DNA of 64,000 bases from Prillingera fragicola (lineage: Eukaryota; Basidiomycota; Tremellomycetes; Trichosporonales; Trichosporonaceae). The stretch is taken from the NCBI GenBank assembly GCA_002335605.1, contig BEDY01000009.1:558001-622000 (forward strand). Direction: 5' to 3'. The notes beneath the pieces are model-generated. The model searched no databases and had not been told where the DNA came from. It saw nothing but the letters and a program-made list of their open reading frames with translations. The position numbers and the translations under genes were made by a program. Each line of letters starts with the position of its first letter. Within the stretch, counting starts at the first letter, position 1. Below are positions 45,893 through 58,822 of the stretch, piece after piece.

Positions 45893-47273
45893 ATGTCCGC
45901 GGCGCGGGTGCGAGTGCGACAGTGCGTGCGCCTGCGCGTTGGCCTGTGCCTGCCTGAGGCTCTTTTTCCAGCTCGGCGAAGGCTGGTGATGGTGGTGGTG
46001 GTGCACAATGGGATGGGGGTGGTCGGGGGTCGAGACTGCCTCAAACGTGTGCTTGGGGGCAATGTCGTCGCAAAGCTCGGGCGTGCACTCGATGGGGTCG
46101 TCGCTGCATGACGAGCATGTTGAGGCGCCGCTTCCCCTCCGGAGGAGAGCGGGTGTGTCCTCGTCGAGGTGCAAGCGCGAGAAGGAGTGGAGGGGGGAAG
46201 GAGCGTGCGAGGCGTGTGCGTGCACGTGCTGGTTGTGGTGCTGCAGTGAGAAGTAGTCTTCTGAAGGTGCGGCACGGGCAGAGTTGGAGACTGGAGGGGT
46301 GGGGATGAGACGCGAGGGACCTGCGCTTGACCGGCGAGCAGGGAGGGCCGAGTGGTCGACGGAGAACGATCGTGGGGGGATAGGCAGGCGCGACGACGAC
46401 GGCAGGCAGACGGTCGTGTTCAGGACCCTGCTTGTGGGAGGGGTAAGGGGAGGGCTGATGGGGTGGGCCGAGGAGCGACGCGGGGGGGCAGCAAACTGGA
46501 CAGCTGCGGCAGCGGCGGCGGCCTGAACCTGAGCCTCGGCAGCGGCAGCGCGGCGAGCAGCCATGATGCGCGACTGGGCGGCCCAGAAGGGAGCAAGGTG
46601 GGTAGCGAGCTGAGGCTCCTCGACGCCAAGGTCGTAGTCGAGAATGTAGAGGAGCTGCTTCTCCATGAGGTTGACCTCGGCAAGGGAGAAGAAGCGGCCG
46701 TAGCGCTGCCAGTGCAAGTTCTTTGGGCTCGAGTCGTTCAGGTACTTGGCAGCACAGATGAGGACGGCGAGGAAGACACGGTGACGAGTGCATTTCATGC
46801 CGTGGGCGACAGGTGGGAGACGCTCCTTGAGGCGGGCGAGGTAGACGAGGACGACAGAGAGAGTAGGCATCTGAACGTTGCTCTGAACAACAAGACCCTG
46901 GATAAAGTCGCTCAATGAGGGAAGCTCATCGTAGGTACCCTTGGGAGGCAAAGGTGCCTCCCACCACTTGTTGGAGCCCGACGACGAGCTGCCAGAGCGC
47001 GGTGATGGTGGTGGTGATGGGAGCTCGTCCTCGATGCGGATAACCTTCTCACAACGGTCGGCAACAAAGTCTGTGCAGGTCAGTATGTGGCTGACGCAAT
47101 GCCACCGAGGAGGGCGATCCCGCTGATCACAAATGATCGCCCACCCGAGAGATCGACTCACCAAAGAACTCTGGCTGGACCTTGTTCTTGAGGCTGTTGA
47201 CCACTGTGGGGTCGTGGGCCGAGAGGGGGAGGAGCGAGGCGGGATGGGTGGGGTCGCGAGCGCGGGCAGCCAT
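45875..47273 (-). CDS. PCL1/PCL2-type cyclin (Pho85-class CDK partner)
   Basis: Two exons on the minus strand (47273-47162, 47070-45875), with a 91-nt intron ending CTGACCTGCACAG, give 435 residues. The ATG at 47273 has a good CAACATGGC context. The conserved block at roughly residues 65-190 contains [59 protein letters not shown] and [21 protein letters not shown]. This is the signature of PCL1/PCL2-like G1 cyclins. In the family these bind a Pho85/Cdk5-type kinase and act in cell-cycle entry and polarity. After an Ala-rich helix the C-terminal 220 residues are low-complexity, Ser/Pro- and His-rich with a run of six His, and likely disordered. The stop codon lies in a perfect 72-bp tandem repeat. 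Confidence 0.93.
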
Positions 47274-50200
47274 GTTGGTGTTGATGAGGGGGGTAGGGGG
47301 TGGTGTAATGTGGTGGTGGCCCAACGAGTGCTGTGGTGGGCGCCGAGGGGTATAGTGTATGTGTGTATGACAATGTAGTGGTAGAGATGCTGGAAGAGTG
47401 CCGATTGTGTTGCAAGAAGCGGAGTGCGGTCTATCTATATCAACTGGGCTTGAAGCAAATGCTGTCTCCAGGACGAGCGGTGGAAGTACGAAGCTTTGGC
47501 GCGCGTTTGTCGGTACGGATGGGAGGAGGAAGGGAGGTGAGATCTGGAGTGCAACGGCGGCGTCACAGGTCGCTGCTGATGGGTACCGTGCGATCGAAAG
47601 AGAGCAAGCAAGGACAGGTTTGGGACAGCTGGAAGGATTGGGAGATGGGACATTATCATGATCGGGCCCATGGCCAGGATATTATAGCTAGTCCCAACTC
47701 GTCTCTTGCAGGATCGAGAGGACCTCCTATGCGTCCACTCTGTGCCTCGCACGCACTCCCGCCCTGGGTCTGCAACCCCCCCTACTCTCGCATGCAAAGC
47801 AAGCAGCACGACAAAATCCTGCACCACCCCAGGTCCGGCCAGCCCGGAAGGTTGGAACCAGGGCTCCCAACGAGAGTGCCTGGTCCGGATCTTGCAAGAA
47901 CTGGCGGGCGGGTCGTCGTACCCGCTCTTTGGCGCCAGTGTTGGGCCCTAGAGGACGATTCTTTCCTGTGCTCCTCTCAAATCGAAAGACCCTGTTCCTT
48001 CCCTATGCATGCTCGAGAAATGCGACCCTGTTCAGAAATACCCAGGGATAATCTTGCCCACTCCGCCCGCGAGCTGCACAAGACCCAAACTTTGTTGGAT
48101 TAACTCTAGAACCCCCCCAACCCACCCCTCCATCTGACAGCCCCTGACGCCAGATACGCCACCGTTACGGGAACGACGCCGGCTCGTAGCCACCACCACC
48201 GCGGGACGTTTTGTGGCGTTGGAACCAGTCTGCTTCAAGTTCGGTCTACTGCGATGTACCCCCCCCCAGCCTGCGCCGCCGGACGCCTCTAATGCTGCGG
48301 GCTTTTGGGCCATGCGGAGAGGCGTGCAATGACGCTGCACATCACTGTGTCAAGCTGTGTCGGCTGCACCCCCCTCCCCTTGCGAGATCTCGGTAATTAC
48401 TCGCAGAACCCGGAAGAGCTACCACCCATCGAGCACATCTGCCACCCATTGCTGCCTAGATCTCTCCATTCTGCCCCCATTTACTCTTTGAACGCCCCCC
48501 GCGGTCGGCTTTCCTTGCTCTCCCACGATAGCACAATGCAAAAGGATCTATGTTGTAACGTCTAATGGTGGCACCCACGCTGCAGGAAAACACGGGAGCG
48601 ACGGCTGTATTGCAATCTAACACCCTCGGCTGGCCTTGGCCCAACCCAACGGCTGGTCTCGGTGGCCCCGCATGGTACTTGCTTGCTCTCTCTTTCTGGC
48701 TCAAAATAAGCCGAAGCCTTTACACATCACCCGTGAATGCTGCCGAGGCTTGAACGTGATGAGATCTCATCGGTTGGCGGCGCAAACGGCGCACACGGCG
48801 TGCCCGGTAGTCGACGGCCAACACCTTCCCGTGCTCCACAGATATGAATCACGCAAACGGAAACCCCGTCGCAAACAATGGGCCGGTTTTCTTCTTTTCC
48901 CATGTCGCTGCTCCCGACGACTCGGCGACGCGCCGGCGTGGCGCTGCACACGGGTCAGAGGATTAGAGTGTCAGAGGTCAGAGGTCGAGTTCATTCCGCC
49001 ATTCCTTGTTGTGAATCCCCGGTGACTGACCGAGGTGCACACTGGGTGCCCCAGCTTTCATGGAAAGTGCGTGGAAATGGTCGAGGAGCGCAGTCGCAGG
49101 CTAGATGTTCTTGTTACGATTGCAGAAACCGACAGCCGTCTGGCTCAACCCATGTGCCACACCTTTTGAGAGGTGGATGTACCAAGCTTGTGTCTCCGTG
49201 TCTTCTCGAGTGATTGTCGCTGACCACTGAGCCATTACTGTCCCAGCATTGTACCGACTGATGCATTCTGAGAGCCACAACTGTGGCAGTGTCAACAATG
49301 CCGGAACGACTACGGCGTCCAGGACATGACGTGGTCGTTCCGCCACAACGCCGTGACACACGTTCTCGACGACCTCTAAACCAGCTTAGTCTCAGCATTA
49401 CACCAGTTGCATGAAGCTAGCTTGCATCAGTGGCCAGTGAAGGGAGTTAGAGGAGGCTTGTGTCGACACATGGTGAGAGTGGCATTCTGAGCTAGCGGTC
49501 TTGGCTTGCAGAGACTCGGCCCAAACCCAGCCGCGGCATGTGGAACAACAATGATTCCTACCATGACCATCCCGTGTACCCAATAAGTCTACTAGCATGC
49601 TTTGGGACTGAATACAAAGTCAAAAAGAAAGACTGAATAGAACGGCGTGGTTTGGCCAGATTGGGACCGTGTTGGGCAAGTCGGCTGGGTCATTTGCGTG
49701 CCTGAGCGATAGTGAATGGAATGTTGGAAACATCTCTGCTACCCCGCACTTTGCTGCTGTCGTCGCTGCTGTTTGTCGCCATTATCGTCTATGCTGCTTG
49801 ATCTAACAGCAGACTGTGCATCTAGACATGAACATTGCCGACTGCCACACTTGCATCTTGGGTCGAGACTGCGCCACAGCTCGTGTGCGCAGAGCACCAG
49901 GTCGGCGACTTGAACTCAGCAGCCCGTCACCCCATAACCCTATACCACCGTCGGACTGTCGGAGCGACCGCAACTGCACCGGATCCACTCCTTGATATGT
50001 AAGCGAGCATGTTTGTGGGGACAGGATGCATGCATGTAGTAACGCCATTTTCCAGCATCCCAGTCCGGGGCAGAGTTGCAGGAACGAACATGAACAAGCT
50101 TTCGATCAGGGTCAGGGCAAGAAATCGCTGGGACGGGTCGGTGACTCGATCACAAACCAGTCTCCTCGTCCATCCTCCTGTGGCCTGTGGGCCTGTATCC

Positions 50201-53200
50201 AGCCGCCGTCGCCTTGCCCTGTATGCTGCGCTGGATCGCAGCCCTTGACCGAGAACACGCCTACACGAGCGCGGGGGGGGGGGGGCTTGGGTTGGGCGAG
50301 TGAGTACGTTGCCCCGCAGATTAGAGTTTCGATGGATATGGAACGCGGTACCATCATCGAGAACTTTTTTTTTGATGATTGCATTTCGGGTGTGGCGGAC
50401 GGAGATGAACACTGGAACCGCGTACCTAGCAGTGTACGACTACCAGCGTGCATGCAACAAGGTTCTGTAGCTGGTGGCAGCAACCCAAGACCTCGGCGTC
50501 TTGGCCAACTGCCCTGGTCACAAGCTCTGCCCGAAACGACGTGGGCAGTCACTGACCGAATCCATCGCGACCCCCAAAAACCTTTTGGGACCATCCCATA
50601 GACGACATTCACGGATAGATGCACGACACCTCATCGTTCGCCCCGACTGCGACATCTGAATAGAACCAACTCAGTCACGCAACAGGAACAGGTGTGTTGT
50701 TCCGCCACGGCACCCCCCTTTGCACGCGAGTAGCGACTAGTTGTGCTGCTGTGATGTGAGATCTGGTGTCCACGACCACCACGCGCTGCACGCGCTGCAC
50801 GCGCGTTTCGTTCAAAGCCCGGTGGCTGACAAGGGGGCGGCGACGAGGCAGAGACATTCACCGCCAGGAGTGTACCAGGTCCGGAACGGACAGTGCGGCC
50901 GCGGGGGTGCGAGTCCGTTGGCTCTGCATAGTTGCTAGTGGAGGCTGCAGCCACAGGTACTGCAATTGATTGCAGATACCGGTATACCGTCTCGCAGGCT
51001 GACGGCATGTCTGTGGTGTGGTGACGCTGCCAGGGAGCAGGGGTGGCGCTTCGGAAGAATCGAGCAGCCCTTTGGGTGCTGTTACCAAGGCACATCTCAG
51101 CATGCTGCTCCACAGTGCAAAGGTCGAGACCAACATTGACAAGCCCACCTGCGTGGCGTCTTGCTCCAAAACGATAGGGATCTGGCAAGGTTTTGGCTGC
51201 AGCTAGTGTGGACGGAGAAAAACAAAGTACCTCTAAGGGATGAACAGCGGGAGCCGGCGCCGCCTGTCTCTGTCGACCCTATCAAGGTGGGACGTCGATG
51301 GGATCTCGCCCTGGATAACTACAGGCAGCATCAGTCGTGTTCTCTATCTGACGGGGCTCGGCATTCCCCTTGAATACCTGCCAAGAGCACGTACAGCTGA
51401 CTCGAGGGAACAGCACAGAAAGGAACGCAACATCCATGCATGCGTTGCCAGGTGGAAGCGAACAGGTGTACGCACTCCGCCCAGTTAGTACCTCCCGGCA
51501 CCTCTGTCAGCAGATATAACAGCATTAGCAGGCGTTTGGCAGCGGCGCAGCGGGCTGGTGAGCTGGCGGCCGCTGACAAGTGCCTGTTCCACCTCCCAAT
51601 TGCATGCACAGTTGCACTAGTCGAGCAGCAAATGCTCACACGCTCCCCTTGGGTACCTTGGCCGGCATCTCGGAAGCCTTCCATACATCGATGGGTACCT
51701 TTGTGCAGCCATGTGTCGGTCATTCTGCCTGATTAGCACCATTGGCATGAACAACTAATGGGCCGACACAACCACGACCCGTTCCTTGCTCCTGCTCCGT
51801 GGCTGCTAGATTACCGCCATGTCCATCACCTGATCCGAGTCTACTGCCAGTCCCTGCTGCATGCATCGATACGGCAAGAACCAAGCTAGCTTTTGACGCT
51901 AATCTGTCTGACCGTCATTGCAATGTGGCACGAACGGCGGTGGCAGGTCGACGCCTGTCTCGCAACAACTCTTTTCTCCACCCACCTCAGATCTCATGGA
52001 CACTTTAGCGTTGGAGCAGCGCAGGGAAAGCAGCGTGGAAACATTCTCTTGGCCTTGAGTGCCATGCAAGTCCTCATCGTTTGATGCACCTCTCCAACCA
52101 GAGACCCTCTCACTCCTGCAGGAAATCCAAACGGCTGTGTCACCTGCGCCGAATCACCCGGCACTGGTCTGATGGACGTCTTCGAGGGCCCGACGAGGGT
52201 CGAAGGGGTCCGCCGAGCGCCACCCCAAGCCTGTCGCACCGTCGCACTCATGCACAGTCTAGCTGCTCATCACGATCTGCGTGGCTGAGCCGCAGCAGCC
52301 ACCGAGACTGCCGCCGCTACCTCTCCATGGCACCGCTGCCGGCCCCCGCGACCACGCAGCACGGCATACCCTCGGCATGCCGACCGGCCGCCGCTGGCAT
52401 TCACACGCACACACCTTGGTGAGCGCCGAGACCCATCGCTGACCACTGAGCATGCCTCGGCACACACGACGGCCACGCCACTGCCGCACTCTGCTAGTGC
52501 TGCTCAGGGGTCGTGGCACGCGTCCCCGCAACGTGGCGCGATACAGAATCAGTCTCATCTGACCTCGCCGCATGCACCGAAGCGCCGAGAATCTGTGGCT
52601 TGCTTACAAAGACGTGGTGTCGGTTGGGCGCGGCATTGATGTGTGGCGTGATGCGGTACGGCCTAGCTCTTGGCTGCGCAGGCAGTCACCGTTAGGGAGC
52701 ACAGGTTATAGAAGGGTGACTGTCCATGCAAGACGTACGCGGAAGGATCCTAGTTGTCGACACGAGGTATGCTGGAGCGACGTTGTTGCGCCATATTGTT
52801 TAAGCGATAGTCGTCCCGCTCTCCACTCGTAGCAATCTCGGAGGTTGTGGGTTCGCTCCGTGTTGACATGTCCGCAGCATTGGCCATGCCGCGACCTCGC
52901 GTTGCGGTGCATGACATTTGGGGCTTCAGACGTCTGCTGCATCATCGTGCTATGGAACTCTTCCCTGCAGCCAGTGTTCTCTCCCTTGATCTCGCTTAGA
53001 GTCATGACGAGAGAACCTCCACGCACCTCTCAACTTTTTAACAAGACATATTTGGCCGGTGCATACGACGTCTGCTCGTCGTCGTCACTGGAATCCATAC
53101 CCCTTTGCATACTCGGTGTCCGACCCTGCGTGCATGACGTACAACGACAGACCCAGCAGCTCCACCCAGAAACCTTATCCTCTGCCTAGGACGGGTCTCC

Positions 53201-56200
53201 CGAGGCCTCATCTCCGAGAAGCTAGCCAAGACGTCGTACTGCTCTATGCATGTACCTCCTCAGTGCCCGGACACGCAAAGGCACTGATGAAGCGGTGACT
53301 GCCCGTAGAGGCGTCCACTAGGGGTTCACTTCTCCGAAAATCAACTCCTACTGTCGACGTTCTCCGTGTCGGGAGCCCGGCATGTCGGCACCCTCGCCGC
53401 AAGGTTATGCGTCCGAACCACGTTGTTGGCAGCACAAAGGGCCTGGGCAGCAGCATGGAGGCATCGCTTACCCTCGGATGAGTACTGATGCATAATAATC
53501 TGCTGCTGCGCTCACGCCAAGCGGTGGGCTCGGTCCCAAGAGATCTGTACGGGAGGGCCACTCAATACAACGTCTCACCTCACTGATACCTCGATGTTTT
53601 TGATTCTTGTTGTAATCTGCTTCCACAGCGCCATCCCAGGACCATCCGCGGCATGCGCTGTCGCTGCTGCTGCTGTCTGTTCAAAACAAAAATCTGTAGA
53701 GCCAGCCATGAGTCAGGGAACGGCCCACCCGCTCCCGCGGTCCTATTTGGGCAGGTCATGATCCCTGTACAGCCTGTTGAGATCAAGCATCCTCGTTACG
53801 GCATGGCATCGCGTAAAGGGCATGATTCCGGGTTGCATGTCCTTTTGGAATGTTCCTACGAGCACGCTGCGACTGTACACGTACGTACTCTTTCGCAGTA
53901 ACTGGACATGCAGGGTAAGAGGAAGCCACCACTACTAACCTTGGATCTGGGGAGGTTACGGCACACCCATGTCTCTGAACACCTGGAGGCCAGGAAGAGC
54001 CCTCTGACCTTGCACAACTGTACATGTGACAATACCCAGGGTACCCAACGTCGGGCCCGCGGCCGACGCACAGTAGCAAAGTAAAAACTACATGCTTGAA
54101 TAACGGTCCGAAGGCAGAGTGGAATGCTGGGTCAGAGCCCTGCCCTGCGGCGTGGGCACGAGCCAACCCTCTGCATGTGCGTGGGCGCTGGTCGTATTTT
54201 CCGTGGCTTTTCCAGCTCGAACCCTTGGCAGCTAGGTCGTGTGAGCTGGGCATGTCGTGATGAGATCCATGCCGCGATCCATGTACGTGTGCGTGTACGT
54301 GTTCGCCAGCGGCGTTGGGAGGCCGTACTCCAGCAGCATCGCACGTTCGAAACGTTCAACCCTCTGTGGCGCTGGTAGGCCACTCGCTGCCCACCCAACA
54401 TCTCCCAGTACGAGCAGAACCAGCACGCACGTACTCTTAGTCGAGGGGCTTCCAGCCGCCACCGCACCAGGGTCAAACATGCCTACAGCCACAGCGGCCT
54501 GCACTCTTGTCCAGGTATCGAGGTACAGGGGGTGTTCCACAGTGACAACCTCTTCGACAACACCCCGCTCTAGAGTGACTAACTACCCTGCCTGTTGTCG
54601 ACTAGGGAGAGTCTTCCGCGCGCCGAGATCTAGTGCGTAATAATACTTTGGCATCAGGACTCCGGTCCGGAGATGAAGATTGCATGCAGGCAGCAGTGAG
54701 CGTGACATTCCAAGTGATTCCAACACGTGTACCTCGTCGCAGGCTTAAGGGAGAATGAAGGATTACGGCAACGTTGACCCAATAGTTTCCTGCCTTCTAT
54801 TCAGACAGGGAAGGTTTGCACGAACAGATCTGGGTTTGAACATGACTCGAGACGTATGCATGGTACCGGTTTGTAACGCTTGCATCCTGCATGTGGGCAT
54901 CGAATGTAGTGCGTGCGTTGTCGAGTGCGAGCTACAGTATTGTCTGCTGTACTGTCGACGACGCTCGCATGGTCATCTGCCTGCACCACTGACCACGGAC
55001 ACCTGTAACTGGTAACTGTATCACTGCAGTGTGCCGTTTCAAACCTTTGCTCAGCCACAACCCGCAAACCGGGCCGCAGCGGTTACAGCAGGATAGCAAG
55101 CAGAAGGGTGGATAAACTGTGAACGCCACTGGCAAGCATACCTCGCGTGCTCCAGGGGGACTCGTAGAGCATGCATCGCGCGTGGCTCCAAGCTGGGGGG
55201 CAGACATCTGACCGACATTCTGGGCCCAAAACGCCACAGCGGCTGGCCACACCCGCACCTTTACTTAATGAATTATCATCAACTAGTCTCGTGTCACTCT
55301 GACACACATGCCAGAGACCTGCTCCCCAGTACATGGAGCCCTTACTTTTGACCAACGAGCCCGCTAGCGCAGCAGTGTCTGGTGATTGAAATCTCTGGTG
55401 GCTTTGAATGTGCGTATCAGAAATAAGGAGCGAAGAAAAACAGAGCTAGTTACCCGCGTTCCGTGGCAGTCAGGGCAGAGAAACTCTCGAGCAGTGGCGC
55501 AGTGGGGGAGGAGTACGAGGTAGGAGATGGGGATGTCGGGTCAGTAGGGATCTCGGAAGGATCGTGGACGACAAAGACCAAGACGACGACGAGGAGAATG
55601 TGGGGGATCTATGGGATTCTCGATCATCGTTGTTGCTTAGATCCCTCCGTTCTGTTGTTAGCGTCGTTTCCATCTGCATCACTTGTCACCACCTAAACCC
55701 CGCTCTCGTCATGCACTCGGACGCCATCAAGCAAAGCGCGCTCCGATGCGTGGCTGACGGGTTGCACAATAGATCTGTACTTTGTACGGCACACCAACTG
55801 TCTCGTGATGTCAGCTGGGTATGCTTGCGTCTCGATCCGGGACAAAATCCCAGATCCCATGCTCTCGCTCTCGTCACTCTCTACAGTAACCTACAGGGTT
55901 AGCCCAGCAAGGCAAACACCGTCGAAGCAAGCAGCACTACAGGCGTCGCGAAGACCATATAGCGCATGTTTCGGCGCCGTCGCGAGTCGGTCCGATCCGA
56001 CAACAGCATGTGCAGCCAGCGCCACCTTGTCCCTCTCGGCCTCGCATGCATACTCCTGGCCATTCACTCGTGCATCTCCCTCCTGCAAAAGTCAGATCCC
56101 TATGTGCCCGACACAACCTTTCCAAGCTAACAAGAGCGGAGCAAGCGACAACGCAAACTAAGAGGCTGTGCGCTGTGTGAGCTGCGTGATGCACAGTAGC

Positions 56201-58822
56201 GGACAATCAACGGCGGCGGCGCCGCGCCGCGGCACGTCGATCTCACCTCTGCAACAGATTTGACAGAGGTACTAATGCTCCCATGGCTCATCACACAGCA
56301 ACAATGGGGGACAATCACACAACGGACAATGGCGACTGTGGCCGAAACAGAGGTCTCACAGCTCTGGACAGTGGAGAGACGCCACATAGGTGTGCATTCG
56401 TTTTGTCCCCTCCGCTGGCCGACGGTAGGCCGCTAGTTGCCGGCGACAGGTAGCGTGCTTGGCGGCGAGGTCGCCGAGATCTCGCGTGTGGCATGAGAGT
56501 GGGGACGAGTCCATGCCAACATACCAGCGTGCAAGTTCGTGGGACAGAGAGTGTCCCCGGGTTTGTTTGGGGGCATAAGGCAAATGCTTGTGGGGTTGGT
56601 GAAGTCTCGTATAGGGTGGGGGAGGACTACAGGCAAGTCTGTGAGGTGGTTGACGCGGGCCAGAGACGACGCGGCGTGGCGTTGGTGGCGTTGGGGTTCA
56701 TGGATTGTGATGCCGCAGACAAATTCAGTGGTGGGGCGAGATGCATGCTGTTTGGTAGGATCGTTGAAGCTACAGAGACCTGAATTTTATGTGTCTGTCA
56801 GTGTTGTAGCTGATCATGGGCATCGAGGGGACTGTTCGAAGACTAGGGGGTGTCGGAATCAAGATGAATGGGGCACACTGAGCAGATGCTCTCAGATAAG
56901 TGTGACGTCTGAGAGTTGTCACAACCACGCGCAATGAAGAGCCAGCTTTGACTCTTAACCATGAAAACTCAGAGTCTTTGGCCTGCAAGTGCTACGCACT
57001 CGTGTTGCAGAGTTGTCGCGCGTGAGCACTCAGGTTGAGCAGTACAGGAACTGTAACAATCCCCAAACCTTTACCCAAACATTTCAAAGATGTCGTCGGG
57101 CCGTAAAAAGATTTCTTGCATGGTACACTTGGTGCACCTAAGTAGTGCCCACATCCTGTTACAGAGAAAGCTGAGGTACGCTTAAAGACGTGGCAGGCAG
57201 AACGAGCACTGACACTTGATGAGCACGAGTAAGAAATGAAATAATTTCATTAATTGTTCCTCACTGCACACTGCACAGAACTGCACAGAAGTCAGTATCG
57301 TAACCCCAGTGCAGCAGCACCACTAAGAACTACATAGAGATACTTGACCTCTAAAGCGCAGCGCACTGCTGAACGACAGTAGGAGCATGGGTGTGGAGAC
57401 ATGGAATTGTGAGTTCCGGCAGAGGCATCTGTGACGATCTTGAACGTTCGTTCCAACTTATCGCCGTTCCATCATCGTCAACGCATCTCAAGATCTCAAA
57501 CCCCCTATTTCAAGACAGCCCAGAACGTCAAACGTTCTAGCTACCCGAATGATTCCCCACAATCAGACATGTCTTGGAACAGTTAATAATGCCGTACATT
57601 CATCACACTTTGTGGCCAACAACCTTGTCCTCGTCACACAAATTCACTTCTCACACAATACTAGCAATGCCCAGGACAAGCTGTGAAACAGCTTGAAAAT
57701 CTGCCCTCCCGAGCTGAGCATGTCACTTGTTGGGGAAGCAGGATGCGCAGGCTGGACAGCCTAGTGACAAACCCAGTGCCGTAGCTCCACGAACAGGACG
57801 TCCCCTAGTGCCACTTTGTCTGTTGCACCATCCTTCGTCCCATGACAGCCACCTCCACTTCCATTCAGTCATGCTCGCAGCACCAGGCAGCTAGAACCCC
57901 GACATTCGGCCCGATAATCTTGGACCACATGTCAACATCGAGCTCGTCATCGCGGCTCTTTACCTCGCCACACCCGAGGCTGTCCTCGATAACCGCGGTA
58001 CTCGGCGTCGCGCGGCACGTCCCGCCTGTCTTCGGAACGGACGGACCCACATGTATTCCAGCTCTGGCTTACAAAGCTGGTCCGCGCGAGATTTCCGCTC
58101 CGGCATCGACGTCGACGCCCGCACCCCCTTCCGAGTTGCGCAGCCCACACAGCGCAAACCACATGCCCCACACTTGTGAAAGTCGAGACCAGCGTGACTA
58201 ACCCTCAATCTGCACGCAACTGAATTGTAATATGACTCACAAAAACCTCATGCAGTCTGCTGGAGCGACACGAAACCAGATCCCATTCCTCGTCGGCACG
58301 CACAAACGCGAAACAGGCCCACATTTAGGTTGTGTTTGGAGCGCCTCGTGCCGCGGGACGTCTGTCTCATGGACTTGGCGCAGTTCTGGGGCGATCGCCT
58401 GCGAGCATGTGTCCACGCACGTCGCACGTAGGTGGATCTGCGAGATCCGTAGGTCTACAGCTTGATATCCGTATATCAAGTCGGCGAAAGGATCCTTCGG
58501 CCTTGGTGGATTCAGGTCGGTGAGTTGGAGCACTAGGTTGGCGGAGACGCGGGTACACCCCACAAGGTGTGCCGCAAAACGTGCAAATCACTGACCTGTG
58601 TATCGTTATTGTCACAGTTCCTGTTGCGGGCGGTTGGGTGCACTGCGGTTGCGGCTCCCAACATCGAGTCCACGCTGACAAGCTTGGCGTGTCACTCAGT
58701 TTCCATACAGTCAGCAGTTTGCGCCTCGGCCACTCTGTGGCTCGACAGACCAGTCAGCGCATTGTCAGACCCCCATCGCGCGCACGCAATGCATTACAAC
58801 CTCCCCCTCCCCCCAAAGATCT
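47274..58822. other. Gene desert, 11.5 kb
   Basis: The first few hundred bases are the cyclin promoter side. Beyond that I find no recognisable protein domain, spliced gene, tRNA or transposon on either strand. A run of 13 G lies at 50273-50285. The part 57000-57700 is clearly AT-richer, with a palindrome AATGAAATAATTTCATT at 57235-57251. A 20-bp hairpin lies at 58461-58480. A 119-residue frame at 57842-58201 (MTATSTSIQSCSQHQAARTP...) is the best open frame but has no family features. The desert could be a control region, host non-coding RNAs, or have a chromosome-structure role. Confidence 0.5.
58461..58480. repeat. Short perfect inverted repeat
   Basis: CTTGATAT, then CCGT, then ATATCAAG: an 8-bp stem with a 4-base loop, about 340 bp beyond the SWA2 stop codon in non-coding DNA. 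Its role is unknown; it could be chance. Confidence 0.8.

Noticed and set aside
49885..49960. tRNA-like stretch on the minus strand with a GTTCAAGTC box
   Set aside because: A B-box-like string is present but no acceptor or anticodon stem can be drawn.
55340..55420. tRNA-like stretch with TAGCGCAGC
   Set aside because: Only a weak A-box match; no T-arm or acceptor pairing.
57842..58201. 119-codon frame beginning MTATSTSIQSC
   Set aside because: Starts with ATG but has no domain, no splice signal and no clear promoter; kept only as a note in the desert entry.
37240..58822. Centromere with retrotransposons
   Set aside because: No reverse transcriptase, integrase or long terminal repeats are recognisable, so the idea rests only on lack of genes.
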